This document shows positions 34,781 to 46,590 of a stretch of 64,000 bases of DNA, one piece after another. The notes below the pieces were generated by a model that was not told where the DNA came from, ran no database searches, and saw only the letters and a program-made list of their open reading frames with translations. How positions within the stretch are numbered: position 1 is the stretch's first letter; each line of letters begins with the position of its first letter. The stretch covers positions 269,518,392-269,582,391 of the forward strand of contig NC_090323.1 in the NCBI RefSeq assembly GCF_040869045.1. Reading direction: 5' to 3'. A program made the position numbers and the translations under genes. The stretch comes from Eurosta solidaginis. Lineage: Eukaryota; Arthropoda; Insecta; Diptera; Tephritidae.

Positions 34781-37752
34781 TTGAAATGTCGGTTTAAAGA
34801 CATTCTTTTAAAAAAAAAACAAAATTGTGCACACTCCTTTTATCTAAAATCAATCAACTATGAGAGACATCAAGTTTGTACTCTGTTAGGCCAAAATTTA
34901 TTTTATTACTAATCTGCATTCTTAAAAAATTTCAGGTAAAGCTTACAAAAACTTTTTTAACTCGAATTTTCAATTTTTTTCCGAAAATTTAAATTGTTTT
35001 GATTTACGTTTTTTTATATAAATTAAAAAAAAAACCGGAAAGTGACAAAATTCGAAAATAATTTTTGTAACGATTTTCGTATTTACTGGCCTACATCCAA
35101 CGGTGGGCAAGCGTAGCGCTTTGCCTCGCAAATTTTTGCTGTTTTCCACTTTCCAAATATACGTAAAACTGTGTTTTTTTTAAGTAAGTAAAACTATGGG
35201 TTGGACATAGAATACCTAACTTCTCTGCTTTATTTTACGTTGCTTCATTGTTTCCTCTTTTCGGCGACATGCAGCATACAGAATCTTGAAATGGGCCTTA
35301 GCGGCTTGCCCACTTCAGTTACATATACTCTTAGCTGGTATACTTAAATGTGTATGTAAATAAGAAACTGCATTACATGACAAGATTTAAAGGTTACCCA
35401 AAGTTTAACCAAGTAGTACATTAACTAAATAAAGTTTTCATAAATTTTATTCTTCACCTTGCTCGACGTCGAGAATGTCTTCATTCAGGTGGGTAAGGTA
35501 AAAATACAAAGAGACGCTTGCAAAAAATATCGTTGTTTGTAAACATTAAACGTATAAATGCGCTGACTTATGAACGATAAGTTAAAATGCATTAATATTT
35601 CCGCATCGTTATCACCTCGGTCTTTGTTCAAGTAGAGTCAACATTGTTCATTTAGTTGGCCCATTGTGAACACATTTTATGCGGCTTTTAAGTAATGTCG
35701 GGATGAGAAAGTTGGTTGGGAGCTATGGAAAACAAACCACCACATGGCTACCTATAGTTAATTGACAAGCTGTCGTTGCGATTACGTTGACGACTATTTT
35801 TATTCTATGTGATTTCATTGCTATTTGTAATGATTTACCGTTAATGGCATTCAGGTAAAGACAAAATTTAATTAAAATATTTGCCGTAAAGTGAAATATG
35901 CGAGAGTTCCATGAAAATAAGCACGTTGTTTTATAAAAGCTCAAAAGGCGGGTACCGGTGCGTATAGGCAAAATTTGTTCAAAGTACCCTTAAGGGTTTA
36001 CGCTACGTTTGAGCTTTTAGAAAATAGTTTTTTTTTTCTTCTCGAAATGCTTCTTTATAGTCTTAAGCATACACAAAGTATATTGATTTAGAACAATTCG
36101 TGCTTGAAAGTTTCAAACCGGTTTTTCTCGAAACGATGTTTATTAAAACGGTGTGTAGTGCTGCTCTAACAATACTTGACCGATTTAAATGTTTTTTTAA
36201 ACAAAAATTTTTGTAAGTCTTTCAGAGATGTATCTGACGTAGGATTTTCACGTTAGAAGGAATACTTCTTTTTCTTATTACAATTAGAACAATCATAAAA
36301 ACGTGATTTTTTTGCGAAATCTTTCGCCGTTTTCAGACAATTCAGAATTTTAACAAAATCTTACTTCAGGCTATAGCTAATTGCCTATTTATATTAAAAA
36401 AAAAAATGTTGTTCATTGCCGTCAGACGAGAATTCGAAAATAATTTTTGTTGGAGAGGCTACGTTCAAACGTTTCCGTTAATTTTAAATTTAAAAAATAC
36501 TAATGTATATTTATTGAAGCTTTCGCTATGAAATTTGCTCAATATTCTTCGATTTTCATTCAAAAAAATTCCTAATATATGCATTGATTTTTGGTCGTGA
36601 AGGTGGCTTAGCCCCTTAACTAAACAGAAATCTTTTGAGTGTCCTTATTGATCTAATAACAATTAATAAATTATTGTGGTTAAAAAAAATTTCAAATCGT
36701 ATCCTAACAGAAATACAAACTTTCGAATCAAACAACACTCGCTTTTTCATTGAAAATTTTCGCTTGGAGCGTGGAAAAGAATTTCTGACGTCAAATCAAT
36801 TTTGTCAAGAGAATTGATGCCAGATGACTTTAATTCCAACATCACTCTGACATTAATTCTCTTTCGGGTTGAGAATTAATGACACTGACTCTCTAAAAAT
36901 TCTATAAATTCAATCAACTCAATCCGCTCTACTAATTCTAAAACTTCGGCGTCATATTCATCAAAACAACAATAACAATGTAAACGAAACTTCAAGTTCA
37001 ACAACCAATTCAGGCACTCATCATGAAATCATTTTTGCCAATATAAAAAAAAAACACACACAAAAAATCAGAGCAAATTATTGCATTTGTTAAATATTTG
37101 CACAAGGTGTTGCACGAAATGGGTATTTGGATAAACGCCAAGGGACAGCAAACAAAAACAACCCCCTTTGCCTTTTACAAACTTTCTAATGATAAATGCT
37201 GCAGGAGAGTAAATACTCTCCCGAACCACAAATTTGCTCTCCCTTATAAGCGAATGTTGTTGCAAAGATAAATTCAGCTGAATGATTCAGCAATTGTTTG
37301 TACTCCCTGAGCCGCGTGTGGCAGGATGATTGCCCATGCTGTATTGACTTTTTGGTCGTTGGCTTATAATGTCAGTGCTTTCACAATGAATTCCACCCCA
37401 AAGATTGGTGCTTCAATTGCGGCAGCTAAGTGTAAACTTGCTCTGTATGGGCTGTGGAGGTATTGAAGCCGAAGGGTAGCTAATGAACAATGAAACTTTA
37501 CACACCGCTTTGATATGTCAGGGTCACCTACAATGAGCTGTGCAAGTGGTGGTGGTCAGGCAGTACTAAACTTACATACATTACAAAGAACATTGGTGGA
37601 TATATCAAACTTTTCAATCTTCTGCCAAAAATGAACAATGAATGCATTTAATAGATGGGTAATGTAGTATATTCCATTTATTTTATAACAATTTCCATAC
37701 AAAATGACCCAAACAGCATCTGATGAGATGGATGATATTACTGGGAAGCTTT
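34781..37752. other. non-coding stretch
   Basis: No gene recognised. It includes the second copy of the 50-bp repeat at 35363-35420 and A-runs near 34812, 36391 and 37046. Confidence 0.45.
35363..35420. repeat. 50-bp direct repeat, copy 2
   Basis: Same orientation as 30675-30729; a G/C change is seen just before AAGTAGT. Confidence 0.85.
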
Positions 37753-39520
37753 TCATGCAGAAATACAATCGAATTTCTGAAGTTGTTTGAGTGTTAGTTT
37801 TCCCGTCACCTGAGTCGGGGACCTTTGGCCAGCACCGTATATACCTCTACACGATGGTGGCAGCAGCGCATAGTAAAGGAGATAAGATAGGTATCTCCAC
37901 GGCAGTCTGTTTTTTGCCGGACCATGACACAGAAAATTCTGCACGCTTCCCCCTTCCTCAATAGATCTGAAGTTGTGGCAGTGATCGTAAGATGCGATGA
38001 CCATCCCAGCGGCGTGAGTACCCGTCAAACAGTGGCCAGTGATTACCCCTACAAGGGACGAAAGCCCTGACTTATCCAGGGTAAAAAGGATGCTAGTGCT
38101 CCCTTTATCATAGGAAGGCCAAAGCAACCTTGAAGACTCGTAGGTAGGAAGCGCTGATCAGAACATATTTGCCCTTATTATAGTCTTCATCCTCGCACGG
38201 AATTTAGAACGGGGCCATAGGTATATTCATCGAGAAGGATGTGGGCGATCGTACCCCTCCAAGCTAGCTGAACTGCTATACAACTTCCTTCAACATACCT
38301 ATGCCCAGGAACCCTAATACTGAAATGCTGTGCCATCTAGTTTCAGTTCTGCAGCGTTCAGAGTGAGTTTAAGTCCTTTAGTGCGGCCTGGCTGAAATTT
38401 AGCACCCTTTTCCCGTCTCAGGCACATGTGCCAAATGATTTACAGCTCCGCCTATTGCTAACATTTCCGCTTGACTAACGCTGCAATGGTAGGGAAGGTG
38501 GAATGAGATTTATATTCCCTAGTCTGATGAAAAGATACCAACCCCACTTCTCGTCAGGCTTAGAGCAATCAGTAAATATGTTGATGGCACCCTGAAGAGC
38601 ATGTTTCTTGTATGACCATTCTTGTCGTGTGGGAATACACACATTGTACTACTTATTGAAAATATTGCAGGAAGTGTAATAACTGGGGATTTGTTGCTCA
38701 AGATAATAACATGATCACTTCCTCCACTCTTCCAACTGCCATTTTCGCTAATTCGCAGGTCCGCGATAACAGATTTTTTCTTCGCTACCAAATCTAGTTA
38801 TGACAGGTGCAGGATTGTGTTGAGTGCCGATGTTGGAGTATGGCAAGAGGGCCGATAATACACAGCTTCAAATTCCTCTTGACTTTTTGTAAGCGTTTGA
38901 GGTTCGTGGCCACTAAACCAGCCTTCGAATCGTAACATACGATCACGGATCGAAAACGGTTTTCACACAAGCGATAAAAATGAAGCTATCCAACTATATA
39001 AAAAAATAATAACATATTAAGGATTTAGTGAGAAAGCGTTGTCCCTAGTTCACATATTTCATTAAGCCAATGCACCATTTCGGAATTATAGTGATTATAA
39101 AAACGGCATTCGATCACGGATCGTATGTAACGATTCGGCCCCAGAACACCATACAGTAAAATTGGAAGCACAATGGCTGTAATTTACTACTTCTGTATTG
39201 TCACTCAAGAGTAGCTTCCTTTCCAGAATGACTCTCAGAAACTTGACTTTATCGCTCAAAGCCAGACTTTCACCGTCAACCTTGAGTGGCATACGATTCG
39301 CCGTTTCGTACCTTCTTTTATAGAGGAACAGTTCAATTTATTCCGGTTAGCCCCGAGCCCCGAGTTTTTCACCAAGTTACATATTGCGGATAGTGCAGTC
39401 TTAATTAGATTGAAGAGAGTTTTAACAGTTTTCCCCACATAATAACACAAATATCGTTGGCGTAGGCAATTACTTTATAACCCTCCACTGCCAAGAAGTC
39501 GGTGGAATACAAGGAAAATC
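37753..39520 (-). pseudogene. degenerate Jockey-like non-LTR retrotransposon (RT end, RNase H, C-terminus)
   Basis: Reading the minus strand from 39520, VIAYANDICVIMWGKTVKTL is the RT catalytic loop, with N where the first catalytic D of YADD is expected. SGLGANRNKL and MPLKVDGESLALSDKVKFL (RT palm/thumb) follow. TPTSALNTILHLSYLDLVAK near 38830 is the linker. INIFTDCSKPDEKWGWYLF near 38570 is the RNase H start, and SSLVGVITGHCLTGTHAAGM near 38050, then NFLCHGPA, is the C-terminal region. Several frame changes and stops separate these pieces. A MITE (38926-39137) interrupts the copy. The 5' half is missing. Confidence 0.8.
38926..39137. mobile_element. MITE inserted in the minus-strand non-LTR relic
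   Basis: CGTAACATACGATCACGGAT (from 38931) and GATCACGGATCGTATGTAAC (near 39112) are imperfect inverted ends, extended outward by GAATCG/CGATTC. A related single end, CACGATCCGTGATCGAAT, occurs near 41427. The insert has no ORF and splits the RT thumb from the linker of the host element. Confidence 0.6.
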
Positions 39521-40696
39521 GGCTCATATGTTGTCTAAGAATAGCAACTTATAGTTAGTTCTGTAGATTTTTTCATGACACCTTGACTAGAAATCGAATC
39601 AAGATCCTCTTGACATATATGTACATACATCCACTCAATCATAAAACTTTGTTCCATACAATCAGGTGAACTTCCGCATTTGAATATAGAGTACTTATGT
39701 ACATTAAAATTAGTTTCTAGCGTCACTTACGACAAATAAAAGCTCACATTGAAATAGCCCGATATTTCACGCCCAAATAACGTGTCCTAACACCACACAC
39801 ACACACGTATGTACACCATTATGGTCCATTCATTCTACGAACAACGGAAGTGAGACAAATTCGCTTTTTTATGACGCCAACAAATTTATAACGTCACAGA
39901 GCATTAATGAATGAACTGAATGAATGTAATGCATATCACAAACAACAACAACAACAACGATGAGGATAATACACGGCACATATGTATAAAATCTACATTC
40001 ACTGATACATACAACGTGAGCAAATGTATCTACATTACATTACGTTATTCGCATAATTTTTACACATTTCTATTTGCTCACTTGTGTGTGTGTATGTGTA
40101 TGGTGTTATAAGTGTTTGCGTATTCTCTTTGTGCAAGTATAATTTGCGGAAAGCGCGACGCCACCGACCCCATACTTTTTGTTTCAATCGCCTTTAAAAC
40201 ATTAAAGCAAAGCACATAATTATTGCAGCCGATCAGATTTTACCCAACTGACAAAATGTTCCCAACCCATGATAAAGCACATAGTCACCTGGTAATATTT
40301 GCTCTAAAACGTTTGCCAAGACTAGTCTTCTGATTAAAAAAGGATTCACTTAAATTTTTGTTGGGTCTGCAAGATATCGAGGTTAAAAGAGTGTTGACAT
40401 TTCTTGGGAAATAGTTCGAATTTCCTTTTGATATTCGTAGACAAATTCTTTGAACAATCGACATAGCAATTGAAATTATGTACCTTGAAGTATGCAGTTC
40501 GATGACAGCTTTACCAAATCTCAAGCCGCTCTAATCCTTCGCTTGGCAGGGCAGTACATTATATGCGATACTAAGAAAGCTAATCTCGCGATAGTTAGTG
40601 CAGTTTGTAGGATCCCCTTCTTGTGGACTGACAGAGAACACTTAGATTACCATCGCCATAAATGCACTCGTATTTGAATAGACAATCCATCCTCCT
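39521..40696. other. non-coding stretch
   Basis: A (CA)n lies near 39793. ACAACAACAACAACAACGAT lies at 39943-39962. No gene is seen. Confidence 0.4.
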
Positions 40697-41158
40697 CTAT
40701 ATACCCATCATGGTATATTAAATTCGTCACGAATCTCAAAATTGCAATTTCTTAAAGGAGAAGTGATAGATCCACCAATAAAGATACCGAAATGATCAGT
40801 TGATTTAGCCATGTCCGTCTGTCTGTTTGAACGCAAACTTGTCCCTCAACTTTTGAGATAAATTAATGAAATATGGTAAGTTGGTTACTTGGGTGTCCGA
40901 TTGATTATTTGTCGGAACCAACCGGATTGGACCATTATAGCATATATTCCCCCTTATAACCGATTTTTCGAAAAAGAATTTTTCATTGTACAGATAGAAG
41001 ATTGAAATTTCACAGGTTGATACGTATAAGGCATACATTGTTTGATTTTATTGTTCAGATTTTATGAACTTTTAAAATCTTAACACCTTATTGTTTAGCT
41101 CCATTCATGAAAGGTACGAAGTCTTAGGCGTTGTCGAAGACAGCCCTGTCCTTACTTC
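40697..41158 (+). mobile_element. DINE-1/Helentron-like repeat, short copy
   Basis: It begins TATATACCCATCATGGTATATTAAAT and contains GCCATGTCCGTCTGTCTGTT then TGAACGCAAACTTGTCCCTC. It ends in a damaged hairpin GAAGTCTTAGGCGTTGTCGAAGAC followed by AGCCCTGTCCTTACTT. This is the reverse-complement relative of the family at 13205-14139, lacking the tandem units. Confidence 0.6.
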
Positions 41159-42410
41159 TTTTATTTTGTTTAGATACCGATTAAACGAATATAAAAAGGT
41201 ATTTCCGACTTTGTAGCTCTTTTGGCGATGAGCACATTTCTTGTATACATACGTTTGAACTCAAAAACGTCAGGATTTTTTAGGGATGTATGGCAAAATT
41301 TGATCTTCGGCAAGATCGTGCAAGAGCAACTATACGGAAATAAGTCGTTCCATACGTAACCAAAGCTAATATGCTGCAAACCCTCTTATTTAAAATAGCG
41401 TTAACAAATTTGCATAAAAAAGCACGATCCGTGATCGAATTAAATTTTTTTAAATCGCAATAGCACTTAAATATGATTAGTATTGGTATAGGTAATACGT
41501 GAAATATAGGCCGCAAGTACTTATTAGATTTATAACGTATTATTATTTTTATGAAAAGCTTTGCAGATTCATATTTATCATTTGAGTGAAATTAGGTTTT
41601 TATCCGTGATGATATAACACGATACGGGTCCAGATCAAAGCCTATTTCAAAAACAAAAAGCAGAAAACTCCTTTCTGGAACCTTTCCAACGACTTTTAGT
41701 TCGCTGGGTAAACACAGCTTCAACAAACAACAGGATTAAGCAGACATAGTATGAATGGGCGCTTTCAGGAAACACCGCTGCTGATAAACTGTTTAGTGAT
41801 CACTTTTTAAACGTACCGTTGAGTATCAATCCGACAATGTGGGTTTACGTCAAGATACTGGCCATAAAGTGTTTATGCTACATCCACCCGGCGTGTTTTT
41901 TGGCCTTCTGGTAATTCTCAGATATTTTGAAGTGTTGGTTGTGATTTCTATTTTTCCTCTCAATCTTAAAGTAAAGTTTGCAAAATAATTTAAGACTTTT
42001 TCTTTTAAATTTGAAAAAAAAACAAAAATCATTTAGCAGTTGCCTCAACTTGCCGTTCATAAAAAAATTGTATTTCTCAACTGACGGAAACATGTTTGCA
42101 ACATATTAATATAAGTTATGTTCCCTGAATGCGCCCAATGTCAATTTTTATACGAATGGAAATATAGCTCGCCTAATTGGTGTGTGTTTCATATCATTGC
42201 TTTGCCGGTAAGTGAGCCGGCAAATTTCGCGCCTGTTTGAAGATAACAATTTTTGTTTTTGTAGTTGGTAGCGTACATATGGAATAGAGCATCGTCTAAC
42301 GGGTTGTTCTGCAGAGAGATACATATACGCACTCGGCCATGTATTTGGATGTACATACATATAAACATTCATATGTACATTGTAGTGTTTTCCCTATTTG
42401 GGATACGTAC
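41159..42410 (-). other. non-coding sequence, partly inferred intron downstream of the exon
   Basis: Because the exon at 42411-42764 ends in a splice donor, the sequence to its left should be the start of an intron on the minus strand. Nothing else is recognised except the MITE end near 41427. Confidence 0.4.
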
Positions 42411-42764
42411 CTGCGCAGTCTGTGGCTGTTGTAGTGCTCCAATACCCGCATAACTAACTGAACTACCACGTCCCCCGCCGCTTCCACCCACTGCCACAGC
42501 AGTTTGCGCTTTAGCACTAAGTGACAACGAATGCATTTGCTGAGGCTTTGGAAGCGCTTGAGATTGTAGTACATGCTGTTGAGGCGTTTGTTGAAATGCT
42601 AGATTTTGCGGCTGTTGTTGCTGCTGCTTTTGTGGTTGCTGTTGGTGATTTTGTGTCGGTTGCGTTGAAGATGCTGCTACTGCTGCTGTTACTGGCTTAC
42701 CACCAGATACCGTAATTGGATTTTCTTGCATTTGCGGTTCGGACGATTTCATTAATGCGGACAT
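42411..42764 (-). CDS. first coding exon of an unidentified host gene, Q/S-rich N-terminus
   Basis: The minus strand opens with ATG at 42764 (residues MSALMKSSEPQMQENPI), preceded by A at -3 and by an in-frame TAA about 20 codons upstream. The frame runs 118 codons and meets GCGCAG|GTACGT, a consensus splice donor, exactly between codons (phase 0). The peptide is low-complexity: an Ala/Ser/Thr stretch, a Q-rich run interrupted by Pro, then a Gly/Ser-rich segment ending SYAGIGALQQPQTAQ. No folded domain, signal peptide or membrane segment is visible. Such regions are common at the N-termini of fly RNA-binding and transcription regulators, but I do not recognise the gene. The next exon must lie to the left, probably outside the window. 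No transposon similarity is seen. Confidence 0.65.
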
Positions 42765-43091
42765 TATTAGCTCTTTAGAAATGTTAAACAACAAATTGTT
42801 GTCTATGTCGATCTTTCCTCTACTTGTTATTTATTAATTGAATATTTTAGTTTTGGTTTTAATTCAATTCCTCCATGTGTCGATGAAAAAGCAATACAAC
42901 TGTTAAACACTACACGCACTAAGACACTCTCAAAGTGTCTTCTTTTAAATAAATGCAAACCCGTTTGCCCCTCACTTAATTTTTGCCACAATACAATTCC
43001 ACTTTCAGCTAATTTGATTTGCTTCGATTTCTCATGACTTTTCTTTTGCTGGATTTTCTTTGTGAAATTTATGTTGCACGCACTAAACACT
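42765..43091 (-). promoter_or_regulatory. inferred 5' leader and initiator of the host gene
   Basis: On the minus strand, CTTCAGTGTTTAGTGCGTGC (Inr-like TTCAGTG at 43088-43094) begins an A-rich leader of about 330 bases leading to the ATG at 42764. No TATA box sits 30 bases upstream. The leader style fits fly 5' UTRs, but the start site is a guess. Confidence 0.3.
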
Positions 43092-44044
43092 GAAGGCTTT
43101 TGTTGCTTTTGTGGCTTTTTATCACTTCATTGTTGTTTATTCAAACAATCTCATTTATATTTTTGCACTTTATAAAGATTTGTATGTAAGTATACATATA
43201 CTACATTCACCGTTCACTCGCGTCTCACGCTTATTACTTTCACGTTAAATCAATCGTTTAAATTTCGCTTCGATGTTGGCTTCTTGTTTGGAGAATCATC
43301 ACTAAAAGTAGCAAAGTAGCAAATATCTAACTTAACGGCATTGGCAATGGCGTTATCGTCTGTTTTTTTTATCTACAACAAATGTACATTGTTTGCTCTT
43401 CCAGTACACTCTCAAAAGAAATTATCTGCGTTGCGCAGTAGAACAGCAGGCGGTAAACAATGGTTCAAAAGCGCGACTGGGAGGTGGTTAGTGGTGCGTG
43501 GATAGGGCGCAATGGGGGCGACAAAGTTATGGGCATCTATTCAGCTAAGTTCGCCCTTTTCATTTTAGCTTCACTATTATTTCCGTCTAAGAATTTTCAA
43601 ACAAAAAAATGCTGTTACCAGTTTACTATGGGTAGTGGGTGGAAGAAAAGTAGCGAAACAACATCTAAATCTGCAGTGTATGATGAGGTGTTGGCAAAAC
43701 ACATTTATTTTGGTCCTTAAAAATATCGTCGAATTGAAATTTGGTTATTAACCATCCGTTTTTTAAAATCGATCATTATCTCGGTTATGCTGCAAATATC
43801 CTTGTGAGCTCTGAAATAATTTTCCATTGTTTTGTCCACCAAAAGAGCAGCAGCCCCTAAAAGTATGCTTCTTGTTTTACCAAACTATGAAACAACGGCC
43901 ATGAGATAACGACAGCAGAATGGATTACATAGCCGAAATTGTGCCCCCGGGTTCGACTACTTACTACGTGAAGACTTCATAAGTGGAAAAAAATATTACC
44001 GCAGCATGAAAAAGCAGTGAGGCTAGTTTTTAAACCGTTCATGT
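43092..44044. other. sequence upstream of the candidate promoter
   Basis: No gene recognised. An open frame at 43460-43720 has no supporting signal. Confidence 0.4.
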
Positions 44045-44330
44045 AAATTAATACCGAAATAATCAAAATGACGATCTCATTTGCTTTAACTATTTCCATC
44101 TGTCTGGTTGAACGAAAGGTGCTCGCTCAATTGGACTGGATCGGACCAATATAGCGTATCCATGGAACCGATTTTTTGCATAAGGAGTTTCTTCATTTCT
44201 GCATCAGTTTAATAGCTATAAGCTTCAAATTACATCAGATGTTTATGGCATACACAGTTGTCTGAAGATCGGTAGCACATATCGTCATACGTAGCTATCT
44301 TATGTAGGCAAATGAAACTTTCTGCTTATG
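44045..44330 (+). mobile_element. eroded DINE-1-like fragment
   Basis: TTTCCATCTGTCTGGTTGAA followed by GGACTGGATCGGACCAATAT and AACCGATTTTTTGCATAAGG parallels 40810-40975. Both ends are lost. Confidence 0.4.
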
Positions 44331-44937
44331 TATATCTGTTGAATGTACAGTATATATCTTATTAACTCCAACTTCTCCTTAACGAATTGGCTCACCCTAA
44401 TGTTATAAGCACTTTTATCCCTGTAGAAAAAATCTTTAGTTCAAAAGTGGTGCGCTTTTAGTGCATTTTGAACCAATACTAGTACGTTTTCTATCTCTTT
44501 CAACTGACGAATTTGAGTTGACGATGTCCTTGGCGGTGGAAATTGTCCTCGGTGCATTAATTATTTGGTTTATTGACACTTTTTCGATAGTTCCCAACTA
44601 ACCTGCTTATTGATACTTTTTCGTAATTTTTTCCGTAATGTGCTCTAGAGACGTGGAAATACTTACCTTTCCAGTTGCGCAAGAGCTGCATATTCTAATT
44701 CTCTGAATGACTTTGACATGTATTAGTATGAAATTACTCAAATATAAGTTCCTTGTCATTGCCTAATTATACTATGTTGAATCTACGGCGAGGTAGTTCC
44801 CTTGGTAGAACGTTTTTCCTGCCAATTTGCTTCCTATATGCCATGGAGCTTACGGAAGGAAAATACTTTAAAGTATAGGGAAAGAAACCATACTCATAGT
44901 TGAAGCTCCTTAAAGGTAGTAATTTTTTTTTTTGTGG

Positions 44938-45112
44938 ATGTCATATGTATCAAATATGGCCCCATGTATTCATGTTCTGTGAAGTGATAAAATGAAAACG
45001 AATTTGCATACATTTGAATAAATTTTTGTAGCTGTTTCTTTTTCATTATATCACTCCACAGAACGTTATTTGGCCCCCATATATGTTAAATATGAAATAT
45101 GAAAATTAAAAC
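44938..45112. repeat. imperfect inverted repeat, about 40-bp arms
   Basis: CATATGTATCAAATATGGCC with TGTTCTGTGAAGTGATAAAA is answered by TATCACTCCACAGAACGTTA and GGCCCCCATATATG. The arms are diverged. Possible old MITE. Confidence 0.4.
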
Positions 45113-46111
45113 TATCGATTTATGAACTAAAGGGAATCTTGTTACTATCGAACTAGTACGTATTTGGTACTTAAGCTCTACTTCTGAACTAGAAATTATT
45201 ATCACTAGTTACTGGCTTCCCTACAGGGATACTTTGAATAAATACCCTCAAACAAACATTTGCACGGTCAATTAAAGTAGCAAAGAGTTCACTGTCAATG
45301 TCATTGTAAACTTATTAGTGAAGAGATGTATATTGGAAGGGCTAATGAAAAAGAGATAAAAAAAGTTAAAATAAAATAAATACAAAAGTTACAACATCTA
45401 ATGCACAGAAAAAGAAGCAAATCATTTTTAAACAAAAATCGACAGAAATCAAAAAGAAATTGCAAGACAAACAAAATGAAAGACAGGTATGTAAGTAACA
45501 TTCCTTGAATACATATTCCTGCACTGGCATCCGAATTTCCAAATTATCTGAAAGAGTAGCAATCGGATGTCCTTAGGTTTAAAAAGCAATTTCTGCATGC
45601 AGTGAACATTGTAAACCATAAACGCACAGCTGATCGTTAGAAGCTAGCACACACACACAAACCTTACTAAAAGCTTGGTTTCCTCGGAAAGCGGTGCCGC
45701 TTTGTTACGACCGCTAAAGAACGCCCGGTATACTCACCGTTTTCAGCGGCAACGCTTTGTTGGAAACTATGAACACTTACGGCAGACGATCCACAAAATT
45801 TTATTTTACATTTTTCCTTTTATTTTTTTAGCTTCACATACAAAAATAAAACATGTTCAAAAAAATTTTAATTCAAAAATATTGTTTATTTTATAAATAT
45901 TTGACAAAATGTTCACCACTTTGGCAATAGCGGTGCCAAAAGACACCTTATAGTTAAGATAAAATCTTTGCTTATATTCAAGTATTGAGTTATCTATGTA
46001 TTTCTTCTACAATTATCTGTAATAATGATACAAAGATTTAAAGTATATTGATGCAATGCAACTCTGCTCTTTTGCTGTTCTTGATTCCATTCCATTCGAC
46101 TGCCTTCCACT
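45113..46111. other. non-coding stretch
   Basis: It includes the 45690-45770 repeat related in inverted form to 14235-14300 (shared TTACGACCGCTAAA and TCACCGTT). No gene is seen. Confidence 0.4.
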
Positions 46112-46315
46112 CTATTCGCAACATAACCTTAATTTAAGCTGCCAAACTATAAACAATGGTTGAATGTGGAAAAAAATTATGTTTTTTGCTTCTCCTGTAA
46201 AATTTAAATTTGTTGGATAGATAGGCGAATCTATACCAGGTGGTGGCAAAGCGAAATCAACCAATTCGCCGTGCGAAGTCAAAAGAAAATTTTCATAGAT
46301 TTCGATTAACGACAT
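46112..46315 (-). other. small ORF of uncertain status
   Basis: From ATG at 46315 the minus strand is open for 67 codons, starting MSLIEIYENFLLTSHGELVD. Composition up to ALPPPG looks protein-like, then changes after a possible donor (CTG|GTATAG). A pyrimidine tract ending TTTATAG about 90 bases on could be the acceptor, giving a 38-residue reading. I do not recognise it. It could be a small gene, one exon, or chance. Confidence 0.25.
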
Positions 46316-46590
46316 TATTGTATTGTACAAGGTTTTGTATGGAAAATTATCAAGAAGAAGCAATCAGCTGTTGTGATAACACCTGGCACTGGATCACCTG
46401 ATTCGATAATGCGTTTCTACATTTATAGTTTTGTTTGAGATAGGCTGTTTACAATAGCTTTTTTTTAATTTCGAAATAAAAATTCAACCAAATTTTAAAA
46501 CTTTTTTCATATGTGAATTGATAAAGCGATTCTTAGTTAAAATTTTCGGAATTATTATTGATCATAAATCAAAAGATTTCTGACGTACAT

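Noticed and set aside
42521..42715. Plus-strand ORF of 64 codons, Ala/Val-rich
   Set aside because: Antisense reading of the CAG-rich host exon.
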